From assembly GCA_013398175.1 (NCBI GenBank), contig VZRZ01005482.1:857369-921368 (forward strand): a stretch of DNA of 64,000 nt, written 5' to 3'. Source of the DNA: Climacteris rufus. Taxonomy: Eukaryota > Chordata > Aves > Passeriformes > Climacteridae. Below, piece by piece: positions 42,101 to 54,100 of the stretch (positions are counted from its first letter, which is position 1; each line of letters begins with the position of its first letter). Made by a program: the position numbers and the translations under genes. The notes beneath the pieces were generated by a model. The model made no database searches. It was not told where the DNA came from and saw only the letters and a list, made by a program, of their open reading frames with translations.

Positions 42101-45100
42101 AAGCTTTAGGGTGTGTTCAGCTGTGATTTATGAAATTGTTTAGACTAACACCTTCTTTGATGATGTCTGATGTAGAGAAAAATGCTGAGAAGTATCATGA
42201 TAAATACACTTTCTTTTCACTTTTGGCAGCTTCCATCTTCACCAATTAAATTTTCAAGTATTGTTGTAGCTCTTTAAAGAGCAGAACAACAGATGGACAA
42301 TGTCATAAACGGAAAAAAAATTACTTTAGTTTTCTTACATTTAAGCTAACAGAATAGTTTCAGTTATCATCATGTAAAGCTAAATATTTGGAAGCTGATA
42401 CTACTTTTAAAAATCTCTTAGAAGGATTGTTTGCATATGCTATTTTCTTTAGAATATTAGAAAATAAAAGGCCTTTTTGTTTTCCACTAGAATAAATGCT
42501 TCTTAAAACGATTTCAAACAGCTTACAGGCTAACTTGAAGTTGTGTAATGGTTGCCATGAGAAGGCAGTAGGGGACAACTGGGGGAAGGAAAGTGGGAGA
42601 AATATTAATAAGATATATATAGCAATAAGGGCCAATGGTGCTAATTGCTGTAGCTTCACAAAACTCCCCAAACCCCATATGTGAGAATATGTAAACAGAA
42701 CTCAGCTGGTGAATAGAATGTTGCTTTCTTATTAATGCATATTAACTATTTACATGAAAAGTAATGAAATACATTTATAATTAATGATGAATAATACATC
42801 ACAAGTTCTGATTATTCTACTTTTAATTGTGACTCCTTGAAAATTGTAATGCATTGTTGGAGCTTAAACATAATAAGCATGTATTGGGCCTTGAAGAAGA
42901 GATTGAGAGATCAGTTATAATCTCTCTCCTGCCTCTGAAATTTGGATTTTTTCTTTTTTGGGGTGGGGACAAAGGAACAGGATTTTAGTTGTAACTAACA
43001 ACATTGTTTTAATGTGTGTTTGATCAAACCTTTGTCTCACTGACTGAGAAGTAATTCTGCAACACTGAGCAGCAAAAATGCACTCTGGCACTGTGTATTA
43101 AAACCTCCAACTTTCAGAAATCTGAAATTTAGGACATATTTGCAGTTTTGAACTTTTTGCCTGCCTTGGAGCTGATTAGATTTTTGAAAAGAACCACAGT
43201 GGTAGAAGTACTGATGTGGATAATCATTAGGGTGATTATTTTGTGGAACAAAGAGTGAAAAATAAAGGAAGCTGATGTGGAAAAGCACATGAAACTTAAC
43301 TGTCTGCTGCAGAATCAGTCTTTTGTATTAGATTAGAAGAATTGTAGAGTTTGAATTAATAGATGAATTTGTCCTGTTTTATCCAAATGCCTCTATGTTT
43401 TCCCCAAAAGAAAAGATTCATACATTTATCACCCTAAGTTTTAACTCTGTCAGCTTGTTCCTATTTGGTCTAGGATTAAAAAATCTCCTTTGTATGTTTA
43501 TTAACTAAGTTTGTTTTCTTCTCATCTTTCAAATGAGAAGAACAAGCCTCAGTGATAGGTCATCTGGGTTGATTGCTTTCCCCTCTGTGTCTTGTGGGGG
43601 CCAGACAAAACCTACCTACGTGTTTAAGAGGTGTAGAATTTTGCTTTAATTCAAAGTTCACCTGGATTTAGGGACTGTGCAGTGCATGTTTGTCTGCCAC
43701 TACCATAATTTCAGTGTGTTAAAAATACGTTAAATTTTTAAAAAATGTTGTGTGTTAATGGTGCAATATTCGGAATGTTAACAGATTTTTTTATGAGTAG
43801 AGATGACTATGTGATGCTGAAGTGAAGATTATTATTGGGAATATGCCAGCTAGACTTCAAGCTATAAGAGAAATTTGTGTCTGAGTGAGCCTTGCTTTAA
43901 TGTGAAACAGTTTCTAGCATTATCAAGGTTCAATAAGGCAAAAAGCATCAGTGAACCAGAGTAAGTTCAGAATCATTGCATAGCATAGCAACAGGAAATT
44001 ATGGAGTCCTTTCTGGGATGTTTTTGGATTTTCTTCTCCCCTTACTATGATCTTAAGTAAATCATACTGTCCCGTTCCTTTGTGCTGGCATTCATTGCTT
44101 CCTGGTTAGCACAGAATTAATGCCTTGCACGTTTGCTGATGGTGGTGTAAGTTGCTAAAACTGAAAAGAAAGTGTATGATCTTGTCTCTGAAAATGCCTC
44201 TTCCAAGTTTTTTTAATACAGTTGGTTTTCTCTTCTTGTTTGTCTTTCCCCAGGAGTGGCAAAACTCGATACAGAAGAATGCTGGCCTTGCCTTTATTGA
44301 GCTTGTCAATGAAGGAAGGTAAGTCACAATATTTGATAGCACTTCTGCCTTACCCTTCAGGAAAGTGTGTGACTTGAAACTTTTAAAAAATAATATTTCT
44401 TTTTCCTTTTTGTGTATTTTTCTTTGAGTCTTATGAGCATGGTTTCATGTTCTTTAGTACTTTGATTCAGTTCTAGTTCTGAATATGGGATTTTGCAGAA
44501 TCTTAATGCTCTTTAGTTTCATTAAATACTTCTCTTATCTGTGTGTCATGGATTTTCTTTCTTCCTGTCCTTGTGTACTGGTTAATGTTGAAACTATAAT
44601 TTGTATTCAGCTAATCTCTTGAGAAAGGGAATTGATGTTTGAAAGACATTATAGCTAGGAATTGTAAGATAAGCCTCTGTCTCAAAAATTAGATTCCAGT
44701 TTGCTCATTTATTTCTGATCTATCTCGTAAAACAGAAAGGAAGAGAGTCCCTTTCAGGAAAATAAATTTGTTAATATTACCAATTAGTTTCATCCTCTGT
44801 CCATAACTTTATATGTTTATTATTTGAACTTACAGAAAATGACAGAACAGCTGATGAGGCCATGCTCTTTGACTTGTAGTGACTATTCAGAACCATGAAT
44901 ATTTTCTTCATTACCAATTGATTGTTGAAGCGGACTAAGAGCAATATTTACATTTTTTCTAAAGGATTTTTTTAAAGATGTCTTAATGAATTAGCTAAGG
45001 TGTATTAGAAGAAATCACACCCACATAAACCTAAATTCTGTCAGTGAGTAATTTCAGCTCATAAGAATCCAAATAGGAAATAGATTTGGCATGACTAAGA

Positions 45101-48100
45101 CAGCTGCTGAACTAAAACCAAAAGAATTTATCACAAATTAGTGTGCTGCATAAATATCTTTTTGTCATTGTAGGAATGGGAGAAATGGCTATTTGAGTTT
45201 TTTTTCCTTTCTTAAAATGTAGATGTTCTCAAGATACATAAAAATAATGGCCATTTTAATGGGTTTTAATGGTTGCATTTCAGTTTATGGTAGGGGAAAC
45301 ACCATTCTGAGGCAGAAAAAACATTTTGCTACTAGTCTTGATCCCAAGGGCCAAGGTAAAGTAACAAGGGTGTTCAGTTACAGTGTTAAGATCTAGCCTA
45401 TAGTTGTTTCCTATTATGTGAGACTGACCTGTCTTGACCTTACTTACCAACTGCCTGCTATAAATTTGGCCGTTGATTAATGTTTTATTAGCATAGATAA
45501 CATAGAGATCCCACACACATGTAAACCAAAATGTAAGGTTCATCTGTGTAAGATGATTATCATGGACAGATCAGTTGCTGAGACTGAGCTGTCCGTGGCA
45601 GTCACCCAGTAGCTGTTCAGCTCGTCCAGGTCAAGCTTTCAGACAGCATTCTATCAGTAAACTGTTTGGAATTGACCATTTTCTCTTCAAAACCTGCACT
45701 GCCCATCACAGACAGATGGAATCACTCCCCCACCTCCATAAACAACATCAATAACTTATAGTCTAGCCTGAGCAGAGTGGTTGTCTGGGGGACAAATGAT
45801 CCCTTGAAGACTGGAAAGTGTGGTTTTGGTTAGCAGAAAATGTCCATGTAATTGTTACTTTGTTTCATTTCTGACTTGTAACAGAGTTGGTTTTTTTTTA
45901 ATTTTTTGTTTAAACTGGGAACATAACATTCATTATGGTGAAGAGGAGAGGGGATTAATTTCTTAAAAATGGCTCCTTTTATCTGTCTCCATTTTCCTCC
46001 ATTGCTGTTTATAGGAGCCTTTATAGTTACTGCTGATTCGGTCATTGCGGTGCTTTGTGGCTTTTCAGCATTCACCCAAATGAAACAATTATCCCTCAAA
46101 TGACAGGAACTGTGTTCCAGAACTACTCTTTCCTTCTCCTTATGTAGTTTGCACGTTATTTTCTTGCACATGTGCTAACACTTGGGCTAAAACATTTCAG
46201 ACCTTCTATTTTATTCTATTGGGTATTTTTTTGTGTATTTTTGCCATAGCATTATAATCTTAGAAGCTCCAAAAGCTGAAACCTTTTAATTAAAACTTAA
46301 GAAAATATCTGAATGATACAGATTTAGACTTTAGCTGCGTAACTGTGTAATAAAAGCTGAATTCTAAGTTGTTTCTACAAATGCAAGAAAGGAAGACAAG
46401 GTACTTATAGAAAGGACAGGAGTGGTTCAGCAAGTAAGGAAGGATATCTGTAGGGGCATCATGACATGAAAGTTACAATAAATAATGAAAAATTAAGGAC
46501 TGGAAGAACAGCCTAGAATTTATGGAAATCACAGAATTGCTATTGTCTGCTGCCTTGGTGTGGGAAATCTGGTCATCCTATAACCTTTGTGAACCAGGAT
46601 TTTATTCCCAGTAGTTATTACCAGATTTTTTTGACTAACAATGCCAGAGGATGTTCCAGTTTGAGGCGTGTTCTGCTGGTTTCGTTTATTGGGCAAGTGA
46701 CATGACTGAAAAATCTTTCTGGAAGAGGTCTAGAAGGGGAAATCTAAATCTCTTCTTATACGTGCTTTCAAATGTATTTTTTGCTTTTATGTGAAAGGTA
46801 TGAATGTACCTCTCTCTCTCACAGCGGTTGGAAGTTTTATGTTTAGGCTTGCCATGTTTTGGCTGGGATTTCCTGGACAGAAATATGTGCAGAAAGTTTG
46901 CCTCTGGGACTCGTAAGATCTGCAGTGTGTGTGCTGCATTCAGAATGTGTTGGTCTGAATTTCACAAGTAACTAATGTGTTACACATACAGTTGCTCCCT
47001 GCCTTTCCAGATAGATCACATCCACTTCACGTGTAGAAGTTTGTGCCCAGTGAAGTTTTGAATCATGAACTAAAAAAATCTCCACACAGGAGGCTAGTAT
47101 GTGGAAATGCAGAAGTGTAAACCTACTTAGAACTGAAATACTCAACTGAAGTCTTGAAAGGCCAGGTTACAACCATAGTGAAAAGAAAAAAGCTGGCATA
47201 GAAAACCAGGAAGCTACAGAATATAAGTGAAAAGGTAAAGGAGCAAGTATTGGAGAGTAACCTCTTTCTGTGCAGGAAAAGAAACATCAATTTCAGTACA
47301 TTGCTGCATTTAACATTAATCTGGTTTTAATAAAAACTAGTAAGTATTGTTCTCTATTATTGTAATGTCTGGGAACACTATTAATGCTCTTTGAAACCTT
47401 GTTAAAAAGGTGCCTGTACCCATGGCTTCTCCACATACTGAGCCATCTGTGCAGCAGAAGGATAGGTTGTGAAATGTTTTCCTTAGCCTGCTGAACTTCT
47501 GTCAGTCTGGATTTCATTCTGTGTGCTTGCCTTTCACCTTCGGGTCCTCCCTTTAGGGAGAGTCTGTTTTGGAGCCTGAGCCCGAGAACTTACTGAGGAG
47601 GGAATTTGGTCACCAGAACCATCCTTTAGGTGGGATCTAGTTCATGGTCATGGCCAGTCTGCTCCTCTGGAGACTTAGGAGGTGTCCAGACTGATTCCCT
47701 TTTTTCACCCTGGAACTAATTATGTTTCCTCCTTATGCACAAGATGGTCAAGCTGTTATTTATGAAGTAAAACAAATGCAGCTTTGTTTTATTTCCTTGC
47801 ATGTACAAATGTCTCTTTTGCTGGAGCCTTATTTCCTTTACTTGCTTGGTTAGTGAACAACTCCTTTGCTGTGTGAAGGTTAAAACTCTCTCCTGTCGCT
47901 TTGATTCATTAGCACACTTTAGTGTGAAGCACCTCTTATGCTGGGCCTTGTTTTCTGTATCAGTCAGGACACTAACAAACGCACTCGAGCTCAAGACCAG
48001 GCATGACAGTTATTATCCCCTTTGGGGTGATAATGGGTTTGGCATGGCAGGGGTTGAGGGATCATTCTCCTAAGCATGCTGCAGCAATTATTCTTTCCAA

Positions 48101-51100
48101 TTTGCTGTTGAAGAGACTCTTGAAGATGCTTAATTTTAATTTTCTCAAGCACAGCTTTCTTGGTTGTCCAAAGAATTGTAGAACAATGTTCTATTCTTAC
48201 GTTTTTATACACTTCTAAATGAATATTCACACAGCAGTTGCTTTAGAAAACTGTTACATAATGTTTGGTTGAAAAAAAACTTTATTAAACTAGCAAAATC
48301 CATGTATTATTTCCTCTCCTTTGCCTTTGCCCTTTCAAATCCTTATCCAAACCAACCAGCCCAAAACACAGGGATTCACAGGTATATCTGGGAGAAGCAG
48401 AACTGATGAAGTTTGTAAGTTTGTTTTTCTGTAGCTTTTTTTTATTACTACATTCTCTGTTGTCTAATGAGGAATGAAATCAAATCAAAATTCTCCCCTC
48501 CATATCAGAGGATTTTCTAATGTTTATCAGTGTAGTTGCAAAAAGCTTTTTTTTTTTCCTTTTCCCAAAGGAAACTTACAAGGTTTTTTTTTTTAACATT
48601 ATTATTTTTGAGACACTATAACTTTCTATTAAAAATTCAAAAGTTATTGGGAAAAGAAGGAAGGCAAACAAATGCAAATTTAACATCCTTAGCAAGTGAA
48701 AATTGCACCAAGCAATTGAAAAAAAATCCCAAACCTCTCCAGAAACAACCAAATGCAACTGGTAAAATTCTCTCAATATGTAACATCCAACAATATCAAA
48801 TCTGGAATGCTGTAATCATCTATATTTCTATAGCTGCTTTTATTTTTAAGAGCTCTACTGACAAAATTTCAACATACGTCACCTGCTGTTCCTTGTCTTG
48901 CATTGTATGTATTGCTTTTGACTGATCAGAGTTGCAAATATTTTTAATATTGAAATACTTGGCAATCAGGCTAGTGGGCCAATTACTTGGATGCTTTCTG
49001 AATGGAAAATAGGGGACAGATGTAGGCTGCCCCGTCCAATTGTCTCTCCCTCACAATGCTGCGGTCACTCTCAAGGAATGAATGTTGCAGGATTGTGTTG
49101 CCATAGGAGCAACTACTGTGATGGAAAATAGTTAGAAAAATACAGCTATTAATGAAAAAATGGATGATAACTGACAGACTGTGTGCATAATTGACCAAAA
49201 AAGGCTCAGGAGAAAAATGATAAATGCAGTCAGGTCCAAAGTGGAATTGATTACTACCAGTCTGCTCCCCTTGCTGCAGCCTCCTTGTCCTGAGATTCTG
49301 ATAACATAAAACCTGCACCTTTATAAGGGAAAAGAAGTGTTTTCCACATTTCCTTGCTTTTTGTTTTCAGCAACCCATTCTGTTTAAGTGGTATGTTTTG
49401 TAAAAGAGATTCTTGGTGATTTCTTTCCCAAGTTTTTATGTTATTGTTTTGGTTCTTAGAAAAAGCAGCTTTGTTAATATGTGAATTTGAGCTACAGAAG
49501 ATCATTAGGCTAGACTTAAAACAACATTTTAAATGTGCTGAAAATTAGAAATTGTAGCCTAGATGTGTTTCAGAGACAGATAAGTTGACTTGAATGGGAT
49601 TCTTGACACTATCTAAATTTTTTTTGGGGGGGGGGTGGACACGACGACGTGTATGCACTAAGGAATTCTCTGACATGCACAACCATTTTTGAAACAGATG
49701 TTTATTTCACTGAGTTTTGAAGGGTGTGTATGTGACAAAGGTAGGTTTTGCCTGTGAGAATTCATAATTAATTTGCTGGGTTTGTGATGAAACAAATACA
49801 CTTTTGAGTGCCTGGGAATTCTAAAATGTTTTTTTTAAATGTAGAAAGTTTGTAGTAACATCGGCTTTTAAAAAGTAAATGCAAGAGTAACAAGAAGGTA
49901 TTTATGCTGTAGTTGTGTGTAGATACATGTAGTGTACTCTTGCCATCTGATCAGAAATCATCTCTCATAATACTGTGCACTGTCTCTGGAATGTGGACAC
50001 AGCAGTTTTCAGTAGGCTTTTACATGTCCTAAGAGGCTCTCCTCGATAGAAAAGACTGGATTGATGTGTCCCACTCAGCTGCCTTTTCAAAGTTCTGTTT
50101 CATTTAATGCTAATGCATGTCCAGTCAGCATTTTGGTGAGTCTGCAAAGTTTTGCGGCTTTGTGCGTTTTTGTTTTTTTTTTCCCTCTCCTATTTCAAGG
50201 CAATAAATGTGTTCAAACCTCAGTCTGTAAGACCTTATGGACTTAACTGTATTTTTTGATAATTCAGTGGAGTATCTGTAAAGTATCTCTCTTCCACAAA
50301 GCAATTGTAAAATTTCTTTGCAACAGTAATTCCACCACTTAGCACATTGAGCAGTCAGATCCCATAAAAGTCCATGTGTATCCATGTAGAACATATCTCC
50401 TTTTGAAGTCAGAGAATCTCTTTTATGCCAGGTTTATGAGGAGTGCAAGTAGGAAAGCTTACCTTTCTTGGCTATCTTAGAGTTCTCTGTTGTGTAGCAT
50501 TTGGAACATATGCATTCTCTCCCTGTAGTGCTTGGATAGATTTATGCCTGAACAGCTGTTGTGTCACCTGTAAAGCTTTCTTCATACTTTGACTGAAACT
50601 GATAATTGTTGCACATCAGTAGTACTTACCCAGAATTTGTTGAACTTGCTTTGCTTACACATGGTTTTCTGTTCCATTTTTTCCCTCTTGCATCTCATTT
50701 TTGCTTACTGTAAGGAGAAGCTTGACTTTTTACTTGCTCATGTAAGCATTCAGCAGCTAGAAATCAGAGGAAGAGTTTTAGCTCTGTGTCTCATGGTTTT
50801 CTTGTCTAGCATAACAATGAAAATCAGTCTATCTCATGTATTTGGCTGGAACTCCTATCAGTGGTTTAGCACTTCATTCCTGACCCAGCAAAGTATGCAA
50901 GTATATATTTAACTTCCAGCATGGAATCCATCCCCTTGCTTGTTTTTACTAGGCTGCTCATCTTTTCAAAGTTAAGCATGTGTTTTTAAATATTTTAGTC
51001 TGGAAAAAAAGTGCTTAGACAAGGGAAGAAAAGTCTGTCTGAGACCTTGAATCTGGTGTGCACTGCAAGCAGAAGAGTAGGCCTGCTATCCAGAGTCTTT

Positions 51101-54100
51101 ACAATCACGGATAACGTGTAACTTTTACAGAACATGTCCATCCATGTTCTGTCCACACTAGTCTCATGTTAATATCAGAAAATATCAGTAGCATGTCATA
51201 AATAAACGAGAAGAGAATCTGTCAAGAAAGTGGGGTGCAAATCACCACATTCAAGAGTATTTTGATGTTTAATAATAGTGAAAAAACTCAGCAGATATGT
51301 GAGATAGTAGGATGGGGCAAGCCTGGTCCGTGGGTCTGCATTCAGAGATTATGGAGCATCAGCAAGAAGAAAATTATTAGACTTGAGATTTCCTTTCAAC
51401 TTGGGTATGCATACTTTGAAAAAGAGAAGAAATTAAATTAATCTGTTTATTCAAAGAAGGGAAAAACTGTCCTTATGCTTTAAAAAAAGTAATTAAGATG
51501 TTTTAAATAGAATTGTTATTTAACAGAAAAAGAACTAATGTGATCTATTTGCTGGAAAAAAATCAGGATAAAAGTAGACAAATAGTTATGGTTAGCAAAT
51601 TTTTGTTTGTGTTTATTTGTCTTTGCTTGTTTTAATTGACACTAATTGCCTTATTATAAAGTTTCTTTATGGGAGGACATGGTGTAAAATGTCTTTTTTG
51701 TCTGGAACTGGTTATCCAGAGAAGTTGTGGCTGCTCCATCCCTGGAAGTGTGCAAGATCAGGTTGGATGGGACTGAACAACCTGGTCTAGTGGAAGGTGT
51801 TCCTGCCCGTGGCAGAGGGGTTGGAATGAGATGATCCTTAGGGTCCCTTGCAGCCCAAACCAATTCATGATTCTGTGATCTTCAAACCTTAAAAAAAAAA
51901 AAAAAAGAAAAAGAGTTGGTGTATGTTTCTGGAAGCTCTGCTGTAGCTCAAACAGAAGGTACAGACCTGATGGAGGAAATGAAATTATTTTCAGGAAGAC
52001 ATTTATGATCAATTCTGTATAGGAGGCCAGAGCAGGAACCAGAAAGGACCATTATGAAGTGCATGAAGTGCATTCATGTTTTAGGAATCAGATGTTTCTA
52101 AATATTTTTTTCTGAAGAAGAAAATACTTGTCTCTCAAAGTTACCTGAGCTGGGTAATACAGTTTATAGCCTCTCCCACATGTACAAAATGTGTTGTATG
52201 GAGTTTGGATTTGACCTAATACTTCAGCAAGAGTCAGATTCTTGTCCTTGCCTCGGCAGTGGTCTGGGAACAGTTGTTTTATTGGAAGCAGTGAGCTACA
52301 TTTGACAAATTTCTCTTCAACATTTTGTTTCCCTTAAATGGAAAAGTAGGAGCTGCCAAGGTTCCCAAAATTAGTGTTTAGTAGCTGATTAAAGCTTCAT
52401 TTTAGATATGTAAGCAGAGGTGTGCTCATTTATACAGGTGCCCTGAGCTCATATTAGCATTTGATTTTTAATGATGGCTATACATGTCTCTGTTACATCA
52501 TGCCATCATTACACTTATGTATAGATATATATTTAGTTTGCAAAGTTCCACACTCAAAGAGGCAAATTCAAAATAGCAATCTAAATGGAATGCTATGTAT
52601 GTGGATACTGTTTTCATAAAGAAACTCCAAACTGCCCTAGGTGATGATACAACTTGAATTGTTTGTTATAAGAAAGTTAATCCAGGCATATGCAGTGTTT
52701 GGAAAAAGTTGAACTGAAAAGAAAGATTAAAATGTGAAGTTCTGGAATGTTAAAAAAAAAAAAAAAACCAAACCAGAAAAAAACCCCAACATGTCTCAGT
52801 TTTATCTACCTGGCCTAGCCTTGTATGGAATATCATAGAGAAAGTGAGGAAAGTGTGTGGGATTGGGAGGTAGGGGGGAGGGGTGACAGAAGTGACAACT
52901 GATCCATAGGAGACAAAGCTCTTCCTGGTACTTGAAGGCTGTTTGTTTTCACTAGGTACACTTCCAGTCTGTTTGGAGAACGTTGTTCCTATGTGAGGGA
53001 AAGTAGTGCTTTTTCTTGTTTGGAGCATGTCCCTCACCTCTGGAGGTTCATAACAAGTGCTGGGCTGCTTATTGGTTATGTTTAGTAGGTAAAAAGGAAA
53101 ACCCTGTTGTAAACTGGTGAAACAATCATTAGATAGGGTGATTTCTTGGACAGATGAAAAAAAGTGGGATTTGTAGAGGATCATTAGTGTTAGATTAGAA
53201 GTAGACCTTTTAGAGGATAGCTAGTATTTTTCAAAGTCAGATCAAACTAGCAGAAGATACTGGTATTGAAAAACTCAAGGAAAATGATGGAATACTGTCC
53301 AACTGTGTTACATGTAAGTTATAATACATGATAGCAAAGTATGTGAGCATTTATGATCCCCTTACTTTTCTAGACAGTTCTTATTAAAAAAATTAATTGA
53401 CAGTTCAATTCTAACAGTGACTAATTAAATGCTTCTGTGTCAGATTTGAATGTGCTACTGGGGATCATGGAGACAAAGTCAAATTCTTGGAATCTGCCCA
53501 GACTTTGAAGTTGGTTATACAAAATTTCTTGTTGCTCGTTTGTCACTAATGCATGCAGATAAATTGGCAGAATTGTGTTTTTTGATCAACAGCTACTCCA
53601 TTCTAACAGTGACTAAAAATAGAAAAAAACAGTTGTAATGTGCTTTTAAAACGGTGGCTTCTGTACAAACCTACCCAAACAGAAGGTGAAGTCATGCTTG
53701 AAATTGTGAATTGTGCATATTTCTTATTTCAAGACTTAATCCATGGGGAGACAGTAATCCAGCAGTTCAGCTGGGTTGTGAGCTCATGTCCTCATATGGG
53801 TGTTGTGCTGCAGTTTTCTGCGCCTTGTAGTGAGAGGGGCAATGAACAAAGAGCTTCAGGTGGATTTCTGGATTTCTTCTCATGGGAGCAGTCTTGTGAC
53901 CTGCAACTGTGGAATTCTGAATAGCATAGGAAAGAGACAACAGAGTATCATTCTTTCAAACATACCATCAGAGACAGGTGGAGCCTTATTTCAGATAAAG
54001 AAGTTATTGGGGTTAAAATTAACATTGTATGCATTAGAAGGCATTCTGCATAATAAATCCTGTGGTTGTAAAGAAAGGCTCTCAGTAAACTCTGTACTTG

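Larger units (their letters stand above)
25724..44253 (+). other. NBEA intron, 18.5 kb
   Basis: The longest intron here: donor CAG|GTGAGA, acceptor TTGTCTTTCCCCAG. It holds a T15 run (26347-26361), a pyrimidine tract (27751-27798), a T12 run (35529-35540), CR1 fragments near 35.8 and 40.1 kb, a possible old CR1 remnant near 40.5-40.7 kb, and a TG/TA microsatellite near 39.93 kb. Stretches near 28.85-29.25, 34.4-34.85 and 38.5-38.95 kb look less simple and could be conserved non-coding elements. No exon-like frame with NBEA residues is seen. Confidence 0.85.

Noticed and set aside
48536..48925. 129-codon + strand ORF
   Set aside because: Phe/Lys/Ile-rich translation of T- and A-rich DNA; no motif, no splice context with NBEA residues.
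52750..53184. 144-codon minus-strand ORF, the longest in the window
   Set aside because: It ends in poly-Phe read from the A16 run. It has no recognisable domain, and its composition is that of random intron sequence.
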